From NCBI GenBank assembly GCA_019422005.1, contig JAHZEF010000066.1, positions 1 to 12,560 on the forward strand: a stretch of 12,560 nucleotides of DNA. Reading direction: 5' to 3'. Numbering within the stretch: the first letter of the stretch is position 1; the number at the start of each line of letters is the position of its first letter. Below, piece by piece: positions 1-7,809 of the stretch. Under the pieces are notes generated by a model. The model saw nothing but the letters and a program-made list of their open reading frames with translations, searched no databases and had not been told where the DNA came from. Source of the stretch: Clostridiales bacterium (GTDB taxonomy: Bacteria > Bacillota > Clostridia > Oscillospirales > Oscillospiraceae). Made by a program: the position numbers and the translations under genes.

Positions 1-519
1 GCCACCGGCAAGGACTGCGGCGGGAACGACCTGGCCGGCGGCGCGCCCAAATTTTACAAAGGCGCGGCGGTGACGCCGGTGTACGAGCCGATTCAGCTGC
101 AGATCAACAAGCTGCGCCAGAAGGTGGACGCGGGCGCCAAATACGTGCAGACCCAGGGGATTTTTGACCTGGAGAGCCTCAAGCGCTTCCTGGATCTGGT
201 GGACCGGGCCAATATCAAGGTGCACGTCATGGCGGGCGTCATTCCGCTGAAGGCTGCGGGAATGGCCAGGTTCATGAACGAAAACGTTCCGGGGATCGCG
301 GTGCCGCAGGACATGATTGACCGCCTGGCCGCGGCTGCCGCCGAGGGGAAGGAAAAGGGCGTCAAGGGGCTGCCCATGCAGCTGGGCATTGAGATGGCTG
401 CCGAACTGATTGCCAGAATCAAGGATGAAAAGCTTTGCGACGGCGTACATATCATGGCCATCGGCGCGGAAAAGAACGTCCCTGCCATTTTGGAGAAGGC
501 CGGCGTTTCAATCGCGTAA
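1..519 (+). CDS. metF: Methylenetetrahydrofolate reductase, C-terminal part (cut by window start)
   Basis: The reading frame is open from base 1 and ends in TAA at 517-519, so only the last 172 residues of a protein usually near 280-300 residues are present. The enzyme reduces 5,10-methylene-THF to 5-methyl-THF in the cytoplasm, for methionine synthesis or, in acetogens, the methyl branch of the Wood-Ljungdahl pathway. The visible part fits the second half of a MetF TIM barrel: an N-terminal KDCGGNDLAGG stretch, then GAKYVQTQGIFDLESLKRF, which matches the family's 'GA-x-Q-T-Q-x-x-F-D' strand. A VHVMAGVIPL strand follows, and the C-terminal VHIMAIGAEKNVPAIL corresponds to the final barrel strand. 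The sequence resembles clostridial/acetogen MetF more than the E. coli enzyme. Upstream partners such as MetV would lie outside the window. A strong terminator follows 22 bases after the stop. The family call is firm; the exact physiological role is not visible. Confidence 0.88.
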   Translation, partial: ATGKDCGGNDLAGGAPKFYKGAAVTPVYEPIQLQINKLRQKVDAGAKYVQTQGIFDLESLKRFLDLVDRANIKVHVMAGVIPLKAAGMARFMNENVPGIAVPQDMIDRLAAAAAEGKEKGVKGLPMQLGIEMAAELIARIKDEKLCDGVHIMAIGAEKNVPAILEKAGVSIA

Positions 520-540
520 ACAGAAACCGGAAAGGCGAAA

Positions 541-582
541 AGCACCGCATGCACAGCCTCTGTGCATGCGGCGCTCTTTTTT
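541..582. terminator. Intrinsic terminator after metF (possibly also used by tetR)
   Basis: There is a perfect 12-bp stem, CCGCATGCACAG (545-556) with CTGTGCATGCGG (560-571), around a 3-nt loop. It is extended by AGC/GCT (541-543 with 573-575) across one mismatch and followed by six T at 577-582. In the rightward direction this is a textbook intrinsic terminator for metF. Read leftward, the same stem is followed by a shorter run of four T, so it may also end the tetR transcript, whose stop codon is at 606. Confidence 0.9.
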
Positions 583-605
583 CTGCATGGGCCCGGGCCG
601 GCCGC

Positions 606-1199
606 CTACCTGCTGACCGGCAGATAAGCGGAGGTGCTGGAAACGATCACCTTGGCGGCCAGGTCCGCCAGCTCTCCGGGCGACTGCACCAGGCCGCCGT
701 TCAGCCAGGTTTCCACCAGGCCGACGCAGCCGTTGATGATAAACGCATTGAAGAGCCCATAGCGCTGGGGATCCCCCTGCGGGATGGCCATCTGCCAGAA
801 GGAGGAGCATTTTTCACCGACCAGAGCCTTGAGCCGGTTGACAAACCGGATGTCGCCGCGGGGGCCCAGCAGCACCCGGCAGAAATCCTGGTTTTCAGCG
901 AGGAATGTGAACACCGACTGCAGATAGGAGCAGGCGGAGCTGCGGTCGGGGGCGGTCGGCTCCCTGCTGTTGAGAACGGCGTAGAAGCCCTGAAAGAATT
1001 CGTCTTCCAGCTGCTGCAGCATGTCATGCAGGTCATTGTAGTGAAAATAGAATGTGCCGCGGTTGACGTCCGCCAGTTCGGCCAGTTCCCTGACGGAAAT
1101 TTCACTCAGCTGCCGCTCCTGCAGCAGGGACAAAAGCCCTTCCCGCAGCCGCCGCTTGGTATTGCGGACGCTGCGATTTTCATTTCCGCGTTTGTTCAT
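606..1199 (-). CDS. TetR/AcrR family transcriptional regulator
   Basis: This 197-residue protein is a DNA-binding repressor-type regulator. Residues 13-57 form the TetR N-terminal domain: an NTKRRLREGLLSLL helix, then the helix-turn-helix ISVRELAELADVNRGTFYFHY at 34-54, with the G-T-F-Y-x-H-Y recognition-helix signature. The C-terminal half, with a GLVETWLNGG segment, looks like the ligand-binding/dimerisation region of the TetR_C_7/8 type; the ligand is unknown. I chose the ATG at 1197-1199 because a GGGAGG Shine-Dalgarno lies 11 bases upstream. An in-frame ATG 18 codons earlier (1251-1253) has no ribosome binding site. The gene diverges from the MMPL transporter operon, and the shared palindrome at 1310-1325 sits inside its own promoter, so autorepression and control of the transporter operon are the likely roles. 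That last point is inferred from position. Confidence 0.9.
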   Translation of the reverse strand: MNKRGNENRSVRNTKRRLREGLLSLLQERQLSEISVRELAELADVNRGTFYFHYNDLHDMLQQLEDEFFQGFYAVLNSREPTAPDRSSACSYLQSVFTFLAENQDFCRVLLGPRGDIRFVNRLKALVGEKCSSFWQMAIPQGDPQRYGLFNAFIINGCVGLVETWLNGGLVQSPGELADLAAKVIVSSTSAYLPVSR

Positions 1200-1235
1200 G
1201 CGGATTGATCCCTCCCTGTACAGATATTCGACTCT

Positions 1236-1247
1236 GTGTTGAATTTT
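1236..1247. repeat. Second, inverted copy of the operator core upstream of tetR
   Basis: GTGTTGAATTTT at 1236-1247 is the exact reverse complement of AAAATTCAACAC at 1314-1325. It carries one intact half (GTGT) and the AATT centre of the 1310-1325 palindrome, but its other half is degenerate (CATC instead of ACAC). It lies in the predicted tetR leader and could be a weaker auxiliary operator that allows co-operative or looped repression. Confidence 0.6.
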
Positions 1248-1271
1248 CATCAATCTGCTGTAATCTGATTC

Positions 1272-1300
1272 TTGACGATATCATACGGCGTCTCTATAAT
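1272..1300 (+). promoter_or_regulatory. Sigma-A type promoter of the MMPL transporter operon
   Basis: The -35 box TTGACG (1272-1277) and perfect -10 box TATAAT (1295-1300) are separated by 17 bases. Transcription would start near 1307, giving a leader of about 55 nt before the transporter ATG at 1362. The predicted start lies just before the palindrome at 1310-1325, so a bound repressor would block initiation or early elongation. Confidence 0.85.
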
Positions 1301-1303
1301 TTG

Positions 1304-1332
1304 ATTGTAGTGTAAAATTCAACACTTGTCAA
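1304..1332 (-). promoter_or_regulatory. Sigma-A type promoter of tetR
   Basis: On the minus strand, a perfect -35 TTGACA (complement of 1327-1332) and a -10 TACAAT (complement of 1304-1309) are 17 bases apart. The predicted start is near 1297, inside the -10 box of the opposing promoter. The two polymerase footprints therefore overlap almost completely and should be mutually exclusive. The spacer is exactly 1310-1326 and contains the whole 16-bp palindrome. Confidence 0.82.
1310..1325. promoter_or_regulatory. Probable TetR-family operator (16-bp palindrome)
   Basis: The site has the form GTGTNNAATTNNACAC, with perfect outer and inner dyad symmetry and a length and shape typical of TetR-family operators. 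It fills the -35/-10 spacer of the tetR promoter and covers about +4 to +19 of the transporter promoter, so one bound dimer could shut off both. Assignment to the adjacent regulator rests on position; no binding data are available. Confidence 0.72.
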
Positions 1333-1361
1333 GTATTAGGAAAACCAACGGGAGAATGACC

Positions 1362-3656
1362 ATGAAAGAAGAAAAACGTCCGAAGCGGGACCCCATGCGG
1401 GCGGTGGCCTCGTTTATTGTGGAAAAACGCGTGATTTTTTACCTTGTATTCCTGGCGGCGGTGATCTTTTGCGCGCTTTCCGTGGGAAAGGTGCGGATCA
1501 ACAGCGATTTAACCGCCTTCCTGCCGGCCGAAGCGGAAACCCGCCGGGGCCTGGCAGTCATGGAGGCGGAATTTGATACCTATGCTGCGGCGCAGGTGAT
1601 GGTGTCCAACGTCACTTACGAGCAGGCGGAGCAGCTGGCGGGCCGGCTGCGGGAGATTGAAGGCGTCACGGATGTGGGCTTCGACCGGACGGCTGCCCAT
1701 TACGCCGATGCGTCGGCGCTGTTTTCCGTCTCGTTTGACGGCGGGGAACTGGACGATACGGTTTTGGCGGCCATGGAACAGATCAGGCAAACGCTTTGGG
1801 GATATGATACCTATATTTCCTCTTCTGTGGGCGAGGATTTTTCAGCGCAGCTGGCGCAGGAGATGCGGGGCGTGATCCTGGTGGCGGTCCTGGTGATTGT
1901 TGCGGTGCTGCTGTTTACCTCCCGCAGCTACTTTGAGGTGGTTGTGTTTCTCATTGTGTTCGCAGTGGCTGCAGTCCTGAATATGGGAACCAACTTCCTG
2001 CTGGGGGAGATTTCTTCCATCACCAATTCCATTGCCGTCATTCTGCAGCTGGCGCTGGCCATTGATTATGCGATTATATTCTGCCATCGCTATCAGGATG
2101 ACAGCGCCCGCTGCGGTGACGTCCGGGAAGCGCTGGTCTCGTCCCTGTCCAAGGCGATCCTGGAGATTTCGTCCTCCAGCCTGACGACCATTTCCGGGCT
2201 GGTGGCGCTGACCCTGATGCAGTTCCGGCTGGGCTATGATTTGGGCGTTGTGTTATCAAAAGGGATTGTCTGCAGCCTCCTGACTGTTTTTTTGCTGATG
2301 CCGGGGCTCATTATGCTGTTTTCCAGGCCGCTGCAGCGGACGCTTCACCGGTCTCTGGTTCCCAATATCCGGCCCTGGGGAGACTTCCTGGGGAAACATA
2401 AGTATTTGTTCTCCGCGGTGTTTCTGCTGATCCTTCCGGGGGCGGTTTTTTGTTCCAGCCGCTGTGAGTATGCGTTTTCCGACCGGACTGTTCACGAGAT
2501 TGTCCCGTCGGAAAGCCGCCTGGTTGCAGACAAGATCAGCGGGACCTTTGATCAGGAGAGCACCATTGCGCTGCTGGTTCCGCGCGGAGACTATGCGAGT
2601 GAGCAGGCCGTCCTGAAGCGGCTGGCGGAACTGCCGGACGTGAAGACGGTTACGGGCCTGGCCAACACGGAAATTGAGGACGGCAAAATGCTGACGGACC
2701 CCTTTACGCCGCGGATGTTCGCCGAACTGCTGGATCTCGAAATTGAGCAGGCAAAGCTGATTTACCAGGTATACGGCGTTTCCAACCAGGATTATCGCCC
2801 CGTCTTCGGAGACGTCGCCGATTATGAGGTGCCGCTGCTGGATCTGCTCCTGTTCCTGTTTGATCTGGGGGATCAGGGCGTATTGGACGATGCGGCCATG
2901 GGTGAAATCCATGCGCTCCGCGGCACGCTGGAGCGGGCGCTGGCGCAGCTGCGCGGCGAGACCTGGAGCCGTATGGTGATTACGGCGGCCGTGCCGGAAG
3001 AGGGCGAGAGGAGCGTGGGCCTGGTGGAGCAGATCCGGGAGGCTGCCGGTGCGTATTACGGAACGGATCAGGTGCTGGTCGTGGGGGACATCACCAGCGC
3101 CAGGGACCTGCGGACCTCGTTCAGCAGCGATATGCAGAAGATCAATGTCCTGACGATTTTGTTTGTCTTTGTCATCCTGCTGTTTACCTTCCGCTCGCTG
3201 GCCGGCGCGGCGCTGCTGGTGTTTGTGATTCAGGGCAGCATCTGGATCAATTTCTCCTTCCCCTACCTCTCCGGGTACAATATCTCCTTTATTACCTATT
3301 TGATCGTGTCGGCCATCCAGATGGGCGCCACCATCGACTATGCCATTGTGATCATGAACCGCTATCAGAATCTGCGGGACCGCATGCAGCCTGCCGGCGC
3401 GGCGGCGCAGGCGGTTGCGGAGAGCTTTGCCACGGTGTTTACCTCCGGCTCCATCATGACGTCGGCAGGGTTCCTGATCGCCTATATGACCACAGACGCC
3501 TATGTGGGATCGATCGGCTTGGCGCTGGGGCGCGGCACGCTGATTTCCATGATTCTGGTTCTGACTGTGCTGCCACAGCTGATCCTGATCCTGGACCGTC
3601 CGATTGCCGGGACCAGATTTACGCTGCGGTTCCTGAAAGGGAGGGCTGAAACATGA
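1362..3656 (+). CDS. MMPL/RND superfamily membrane transporter
   Basis: This 764-residue exporter-type protein has the two-fold RND layout of MMPL/HAE3 proteins. TM1 is at about 24-41, followed by an extracytoplasmic loop at 42-165 and TM2-TM6 at about 171-320. TM7 is at 348-366, followed by a second large loop at 367-590 and TM8-TM12 at about 596-745. Each half carries the Asp-Tyr pair that serves as the proton relay in MmpL3-like transporters: D235-Y236 in ALAIDYAIIFCHRY and D659-Y660 in GATIDYAIVIMNRY. Substrates in this family are usually lipids, fatty acids or other hydrophobic molecules; the substrate here cannot be read from sequence. I chose the ATG at 1362 because GGGAG (1350-1354) is 7 bases upstream; the earlier TTG at 1326 lies in the operator/promoter. 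The gene has no long coiled-coil insert of its own, whereas its partner, translated from the overlapping ATGA, does. Confidence 0.9.
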   Translation: MKEEKRPKRDPMRAVASFIVEKRVIFYLVFLAAVIFCALSVGKVRINSDLTAFLPAEAETRRGLAVMEAEFDTYAAAQVMVSNVTYEQAEQLAGRLREIEGVTDVGFDRTAAHYADASALFSVSFDGGELDDTVLAAMEQIRQTLWGYDTYISSSVGEDFSAQLAQEMRGVILVAVLVIVAVLLFTSRSYFEVVVFLIVFAVAAVLNMGTNFLLGEISSITNSIAVILQLALAIDYAIIFCHRYQDDSARCGDVREALVSSLSKAILEISSSSLTTISGLVALTLMQFRLGYDLGVVLSKGIVCSLLTVFLLMPGLIMLFSRPLQRTLHRSLVPNIRPWGDFLGKHKYLFSAVFLLILPGAVFCSSRCEYAFSDRTVHEIVPSESRLVADKISGTFDQESTIALLVPRGDYASEQAVLKRLAELPDVKTVTGLANTEIEDGKMLTDPFTPRMFAELLDLEIEQAKLIYQVYGVSNQDYRPVFGDVADYEVPLLDLLLFLFDLGDQGVLDDAAMGEIHALRGTLERALAQLRGETWSRMVITAAVPEEGERSVGLVEQIREAAGAYYGTDQVLVVGDITSARDLRTSFSSDMQKINVLTILFVFVILLFTFRSLAGAALLVFVIQGSIWINFSFPYLSGYNISFITYLIVSAIQMGATIDYAIVIMNRYQNLRDRMQPAGAAAQAVAESFATVFTSGSIMTSAGFLIAYMTTDAYVGSIGLALGRGTLISMILVLTVLPQLILILDRPIAGTRFTLRFLKGRAET

Positions 3657-6600
3657 AACGCATGGTTTGCAGCATGCTGCTGCTGGCGGCGCTGGCGCTG
3701 CAGATGATCCTGCCGGCCGGCGCAGCCGGCGGCACGACGGTGGCCGTGGGCAGTGCGGAAGAACTGGCGGAACTGGCCGGGGCCTGCGTGAGCGACGCCT
3801 GGTCCCGGGGGAAGCGGGTTGTCCTGACGGCTGATCTTGACCTGACGGGCACGGTGTTTACCCCGATTCCGCTGTTTGGCGGCGAGTTCGACGGGCAGGG
3901 GCATACGGTGAGGGGGATCTCGCTGACTGACAGCGGATCCGCGCAGGGCCTGTTCCGCCGCATCCTGCCCGGCGGTACGGTCTGCAATCTCCATGTGGAG
4001 GGCCGGATCCTTCCGCAGGGGTCGCGTTCCGCGGTGGGCGGCATCGCCGGCAGCAACGGCGGAACGATCCGGGACTGCTCCTTCAGCGGGATGGTCGCGG
4101 GCATGGAATGCGTGGGCGGCATTGCCGGCGTCAATGAAGCGGAGGGGATGATCATCGGCTGCTCCGCTGACGGGAGCGTCGCCGGAGAGCATCGTGCCGG
4201 CGGTATTGCCGGAGAAAATTACGGCGCCGTTCTGACCTGCAGCAGCGGCTGCAGCGTGAATACGGTTTCAATCGAGCCGGAAGCCGTGCTGCCGGATCTG
4301 GAGCACGTGCTGAGCAGCCTGACGGTTTCGCAGGAGGAGCTGATTGATATCACGGATATCGGCGGCGTGGCCGGATGGTCTTCCGGCATCCTGCAGGGGT
4401 GCGTCAATACAGGCCCGGTGGGGTATGCCCGCGTGGGCTACAATGTGGGCGGCATTGTCGGACGGCAGTCCGGCTATACCAGCGGCTGTGAGAACAGGGG
4501 GACGGTGCTGGGAAGAAAGGACGTTGGCGGGATCGCCGGGCAGATGGAACCATATGCTGCCTGGCAGTTTTCCGACGCCTCGCTGGAATCCCTGCAGGAG
4601 GAACTGGGGGCGCTGCAGGAGCGGCTGCGGCAGGCGCTGGAAAGTGCCGGACGCACATCTGACGCGCTGCGCGGCGGCCTGGAAAGGGCGCTGGATCAGG
4701 CGGGGGCAGCCGGCGAGGCGCTGAACGACCTGGCGGCGCATACGGAGGGCTGGGCCAATGCGAACCTGGAAGAACTGAACCTGCTCAGCGTCCGCCTGTC
4801 CGAACTGCTGGACGGCCTGACGCCCGTCGGGGATCAGGCGGCGGCGTTCCTGGAGGACATGGAGCAGGCGGCGGCGCAATGGGCGGACGCGCTGGAAGCC
4901 CTGGCGGATGCCGGCGAGGACGTGGGGCTGACGGAGCAGGAACTGAGGAGCTGCCTGGCCGCCCTGCGGACGGCGCTGTCGGACGCCGCAGACGGCGCGG
5001 CCCGGATTCGTCAGGGCATGGAGCATCTGCGGTCGGCGCTGGGAGACGAGGCTGCAGCCCTTCAGGCGCTGCAGGAGATTTCCGACGGCTTCGCCGCCCT
5101 GCGCAGCGCGGCGGACCATCTGGAAGCGGCGCTGCCCGGAGCAGGCGCCGGCGGCCTGGAGGTATTTCTGGAAGCGCTGCGTGCGGAGTTGCCGCAGGCG
5201 GCGGAAGGGCTGGCGCAGGTTTCCGGCGCGCTGGCGCAGCTGGCAGCCGGTTTCCGGCCGGAGGAGCTGGCGGATGCGCAGCGCAGCCTGGAGGCGGGAT
5301 TGTCGGATCTGGCCGGCGCCCTGGACGGACTGTCGCAGGCGGCCGGCGCGCTGCATGACGCGGGCCCGGATCTGTATGACGCCGGAGAGGATCTGACGTC
5401 GGCCGCGGCGCTGGCGGCCGGCACCGCAGGCCATCTGGAAGCGGCGCTGGACGGGCTGGGGGAGGCTGTGTCGGATCTGACGGACGTGCTTGCGGCGCAG
5501 GCGGAGCGCGCACCGCTGCAATTCACCGTCATCAGCGATTCGGCGGAGGAGGCGCGCGGCCGGCTCCTGGATGCGCTGGGCGGCGCCTCGGATGCCGTCG
5601 ACGCCATGACGGCCGACCTCTCTGCGCAGGGCGGCCGCCTGCAGACGGATCTGCAGGCGGTATCCGACCAGCTGTTCCGTGTCTTTGACAGGCTGCTGGA
5701 AACGCTGGAATCGTCCGGCAGCCGGACGGGGGATTATACGGAGGACGTATCCGCCAGCCAGATGCAGGAGCCGGGCAACGGCGTGGTGAGAGGCTGTTTG
5801 AACCGGGGAACGGTGTCGGCCGATACCAATGCCGGAGGCATTGTGGGAGCAATTTCACTGGATGTGTCGTTTGATCCGGAGGACGCCCTGAATCTGTCCG
5901 GCATGCTTTCGGCCGGGAGCCGGTACCTGATTTATGCAGCGGTTCGCGGCTGCGAAAGCCGGGCGGACGTCACTGCCAAAAAATCTGCCGCCGGCGGGAT
6001 CGTCGGGCGGATGGACTACGGGCTGGCGGAGGATTCGGCCGCTTTCGGGCAGATTGCATGCACGGAAGGGGATTACGCCGGCGGGATCGCGGGATACTGC
6101 CTGGGAACGGTTCGGCGCGGCTGGGCGCAGGCGGTTCTGAGCGGCCATGCGTATATCGGCGGCATTGCCGGACTGGGCGGAAACCTGTCCGACTGCCGCG
6201 CGCTGGCGGAGGTCGCAGACGGGACGGAGTATGTCGGGGCTGTGGCCGGCGTGTCGGACGGCGTATTATCCGGGAATTATTACAGCTCGGAAAGCGTGCC
6301 GGGCGGTGTGGACGGCTTTACTTATGCCGGCCAGACGGAGGCGGTGGATCGGGAACGGCTGCTTCAGGCCGGCACGGCGCCGGAAGGGTTCGGCACGGTA
6401 TCCGTGACCTTTGCTGCGGACGGGATCCCTGTGAAGCAGGAAAACATCCCCTTCGGCGGCGGGATCCCGGAATTTCCCGCCGTGCCGGATCGGGAGGGAC
6501 AGTACTGGAGCTGGGACGAGAAGCCGGGGCGGCGGGTTTATGCGGATCTCACCGTGGAGGGAGAATACTGCGCGCCGGTGACGGTGCTGGCGACGGAAGG

Positions 6601-7021
6601 AGCGTATCCGCTTTTTCTGGCGGAGGGGACATTCCGGGAGGGCCAGGCGCTGACGGCGGAAGCCTGGTCGCCTGACCGCAGCGGGCTGGATCTGCAGGAG
6701 GACCAGGCGCTGACGGCGTATGTCCTTCAGGTGGAAGGCGCGCCGGGGGCGCTGAAAATCCGGATGCGCTGTGAGGGAGGCGGCACGCTGTATCTGCTGC
6801 AGGACGGAATGCTGCAGGAGACGGCTTATGAGACGGACGGAAGCTATCTGGTGTTCCGGATGGAAAACGGGGGAGCGATGGCGTACGCAGCGCCGCGGAC
6901 GCATGCGTCCCTCTGGTGGGTTTTGGCGCCGGCGGCTGCGGCGGCCGGCGGCGCAGTGCTGCTGCTGCGTCGCGCTGCAGCCAGAAAAAAACAAAGCGGG
7001 GCCGGGGCGCCGGCCGCCTGA
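3653..7021 (+). CDS. Membrane-anchored surface protein: GLUG repeats with a large coiled-coil insertion
   Basis: This protein has 1122 residues. Visible parts in order: signal peptide at about 1-25 (KR, hydrophobic core, AGAA); an F-D-G-Q-G-H-T-V-R-G-I motif (82-92) that opens GLUG-type repeats running to about 303 (GGIAGSNGG, GGIAGVNE, GGIAGENYG, GGVAGWSSG, GGIVGRQSG, GGIAGQME); an Ala/Leu/Glu-rich helical region at about 311-689 with heptad-like spacing; a second GLUG block at 708-880 (GGIVGAI, GGIVGRM, GGIAGYCLG, GGIAGLGG); a domain at about 916-980 resembling an InlB B-repeat/MucBP beta-grasp unit (VSVTFAADG ... YWSWDE ... LTVEGEY); and a membrane segment at 1087-1105 followed by RRAAARKK. 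There is no LPXTG motif and no lipobox, so the anchor is the C-terminal helix, giving an N-outside topology. The start ATG overlaps the transporter stop (ATGA), which implies translational coupling and a shared function. I know of no characterised homologue with this arrangement. The domain calls are from motif reading, and the role as exporter partner or wall-spanning tether is inference. Confidence 0.8.
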   Translation: MKRMVCSMLLLAALALQMILPAGAAGGTTVAVGSAEELAELAGACVSDAWSRGKRVVLTADLDLTGTVFTPIPLFGGEFDGQGHTVRGISLTDSGSAQGLFRRILPGGTVCNLHVEGRILPQGSRSAVGGIAGSNGGTIRDCSFSGMVAGMECVGGIAGVNEAEGMIIGCSADGSVAGEHRAGGIAGENYGAVLTCSSGCSVNTVSIEPEAVLPDLEHVLSSLTVSQEELIDITDIGGVAGWSSGILQGCVNTGPVGYARVGYNVGGIVGRQSGYTSGCENRGTVLGRKDVGGIAGQMEPYAAWQFSDASLESLQEELGALQERLRQALESAGRTSDALRGGLERALDQAGAAGEALNDLAAHTEGWANANLEELNLLSVRLSELLDGLTPVGDQAAAFLEDMEQAAAQWADALEALADAGEDVGLTEQELRSCLAALRTALSDAADGAARIRQGMEHLRSALGDEAAALQALQEISDGFAALRSAADHLEAALPGAGAGGLEVFLEALRAELPQAAEGLAQVSGALAQLAAGFRPEELADAQRSLEAGLSDLAGALDGLSQAAGALHDAGPDLYDAGEDLTSAAALAAGTAGHLEAALDGLGEAVSDLTDVLAAQAERAPLQFTVISDSAEEARGRLLDALGGASDAVDAMTADLSAQGGRLQTDLQAVSDQLFRVFDRLLETLESSGSRTGDYTEDVSASQMQEPGNGVVRGCLNRGTVSADTNAGGIVGAISLDVSFDPEDALNLSGMLSAGSRYLIYAAVRGCESRADVTAKKSAAGGIVGRMDYGLAEDSAAFGQIACTEGDYAGGIAGYCLGTVRRGWAQAVLSGHAYIGGIAGLGGNLSDCRALAEVADGTEYVGAVAGVSDGVLSGNYYSSESVPGGVDGFTYAGQTEAVDRERLLQAGTAPEGFGTVSVTFAADGIPVKQENIPFGGGIPEFPAVPDREGQYWSWDEKPGRRVYADLTVEGEYCAPVTVLATEGAYPLFLAEGTFREGQALTAEAWSPDRSGLDLQEDQALTAYVLQVEGAPGALKIRMRCEGGGTLYLLQDGMLQETAYETDGSYLVFRMENGGAMAYAAPRTHASLWWVLAPAAAAAGGAVLLLRRAAARKKQSGAGAPAA

Positions 7022-7064
7022 AAGCAGGCGGCGCGTTCCGGAGCCTGCCCGGCAGAAAAATCTG

Positions 7065-7093
7065 TTGTTACATCCGCCGCAGCGTGGTACCAT
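7065..7093 (+). promoter_or_regulatory. Possible promoter of deoC-deoB
   Basis: TTGTTA (7065-7070) and TACCAT (7088-7093) are 17 bases apart, 51 bases before the deoC start. The match to consensus is moderate. A short GCAGGC/GCCTGC dyad just before it (7024-7048) lacks a T-run, so read-through from the upstream operon is possible. No clear operator was seen. Confidence 0.45.
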
Positions 7094-7143
7094 AAGGGAA
7101 GAAAACGGATACGCCGACGGCCGGCGTGAAAGGAGAGAGCGCT

Positions 7144-7809
7144 TTGATTGGTTCGGAAGTGCTGCGTACGGTGGATCACACGCTGCTGAAGCCGGACGCT
7201 GTATGGGAACAGATCCGCACACTGTGCGATGAGGCGGTGGAGTACGGAACGGCCTCGGTCTGCATTCCCCCGTGCTTTGTGGAACGGGCCGCCGCCTATC
7301 TGGGCGGACGCACGGCGGTCTGCACGGTGGTGGGCTTTCCCAACGGGTATGCGACAACCGGGGCAAAATGCTTTGAGGCTGCCGAGGCGGCGGCAAAAGG
7401 CGCAGACGAACTGGATATGGTGATCAACATCGGATGGGCCAGGGAAGGAAGGTTCGATGCGGTACTGGAAGAGATCCGGGCGGTGCGGGCAGCCTGTGCG
7501 GGCAAGCTTCTGAAGGTGATTGTGGAAACCTGCCTTCTGACCGATGAGGAAAAAATCCGGATGTGCCGGATTGTCTCCGAATCCGGCGTGGAGTTCATCA
7601 AAACCTCCACCGGCTTTTCCTCCGGCGGCGCGACGCTGCATGATATTGAGCTGTTTGCGGCCCATGTGTCCAATGGCGTCCGGATCAAGGCTGCCGGCGG
7701 GATTGGGAGCGCAGCCGACGCGGAGACGCTTTTGCGGGCGGGCGCTTCCCGGCTCGGGACCAGCCGGCTGGTCCGGCTGGCCATGCAGGAACGGGGGGCG
7801 CGGACATGA
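7144..7809 (+). CDS. deoC: Deoxyribose-phosphate aldolase
   Basis: This is a class I aldolase of 221 residues, the usual length for the family. In the cytoplasm it splits 2-deoxyribose-5-phosphate into acetaldehyde and glyceraldehyde-3-phosphate. The sequence opens with LRTVDHTLLKPDA, the conserved N-terminal motif. The Schiff-base lysine is K153 in EFIKTSTGF, the second active-site lysine is K182 in VRIKAAGGI, and the aspartate of the proton relay is D91 in ELDMVINIG. Conserved CTVVGFPNG is also present. I chose the TTG at 7144 because AAAGGAG (7129-7135) lies 8 bases upstream; the in-frame GTG at 7126 overlaps that ribosome binding site. The stop overlaps the deoB start (ATGA), so the two are co-translated. 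No nucleoside phosphorylase or transporter gene lies alongside in this window. Confidence 0.95.
   Translation: MIGSEVLRTVDHTLLKPDAVWEQIRTLCDEAVEYGTASVCIPPCFVERAAAYLGGRTAVCTVVGFPNGYATTGAKCFEAAEAAAKGADELDMVINIGWAREGRFDAVLEEIRAVRAACAGKLLKVIVETCLLTDEEKIRMCRIVSESGVEFIKTSTGFSSGGATLHDIELFAAHVSNGVRIKAAGGIGSAADAETLLRAGASRLGTSRLVRLAMQERGART

Noticed and set aside
1326..1361. Upstream TTG start for the transporter
   Set aside because: No ribosome binding site, and it falls within the -35 region of the tetR promoter; the ATG at 1362 has GGGAG at the right distance.
4268..5521. A 417-codon minus-strand frame and other long frames across the coiled-coil region
   Set aside because: They mirror the repetitive GC-rich codons of the plus-strand surface protein and have Arg/Gln/Pro-biased translations typical of shadow frames.
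6643..6718. A 16-bp direct repeat (CCAGGCGCTGACGGCG at 6643-6658 and 6703-6718)
   Set aside because: It encodes the same short QALTA peptide twice, 20 codons apart, within one gene; probably shared codon use or a small internal duplication, with no sign of a mobile or regulatory role.
7024..7048. GCAGGC/GCCTGC dyad between the surface-protein gene and deoC
   Set aside because: Only a 6-bp stem with a large loop and no T-run; not enough for a terminator call.
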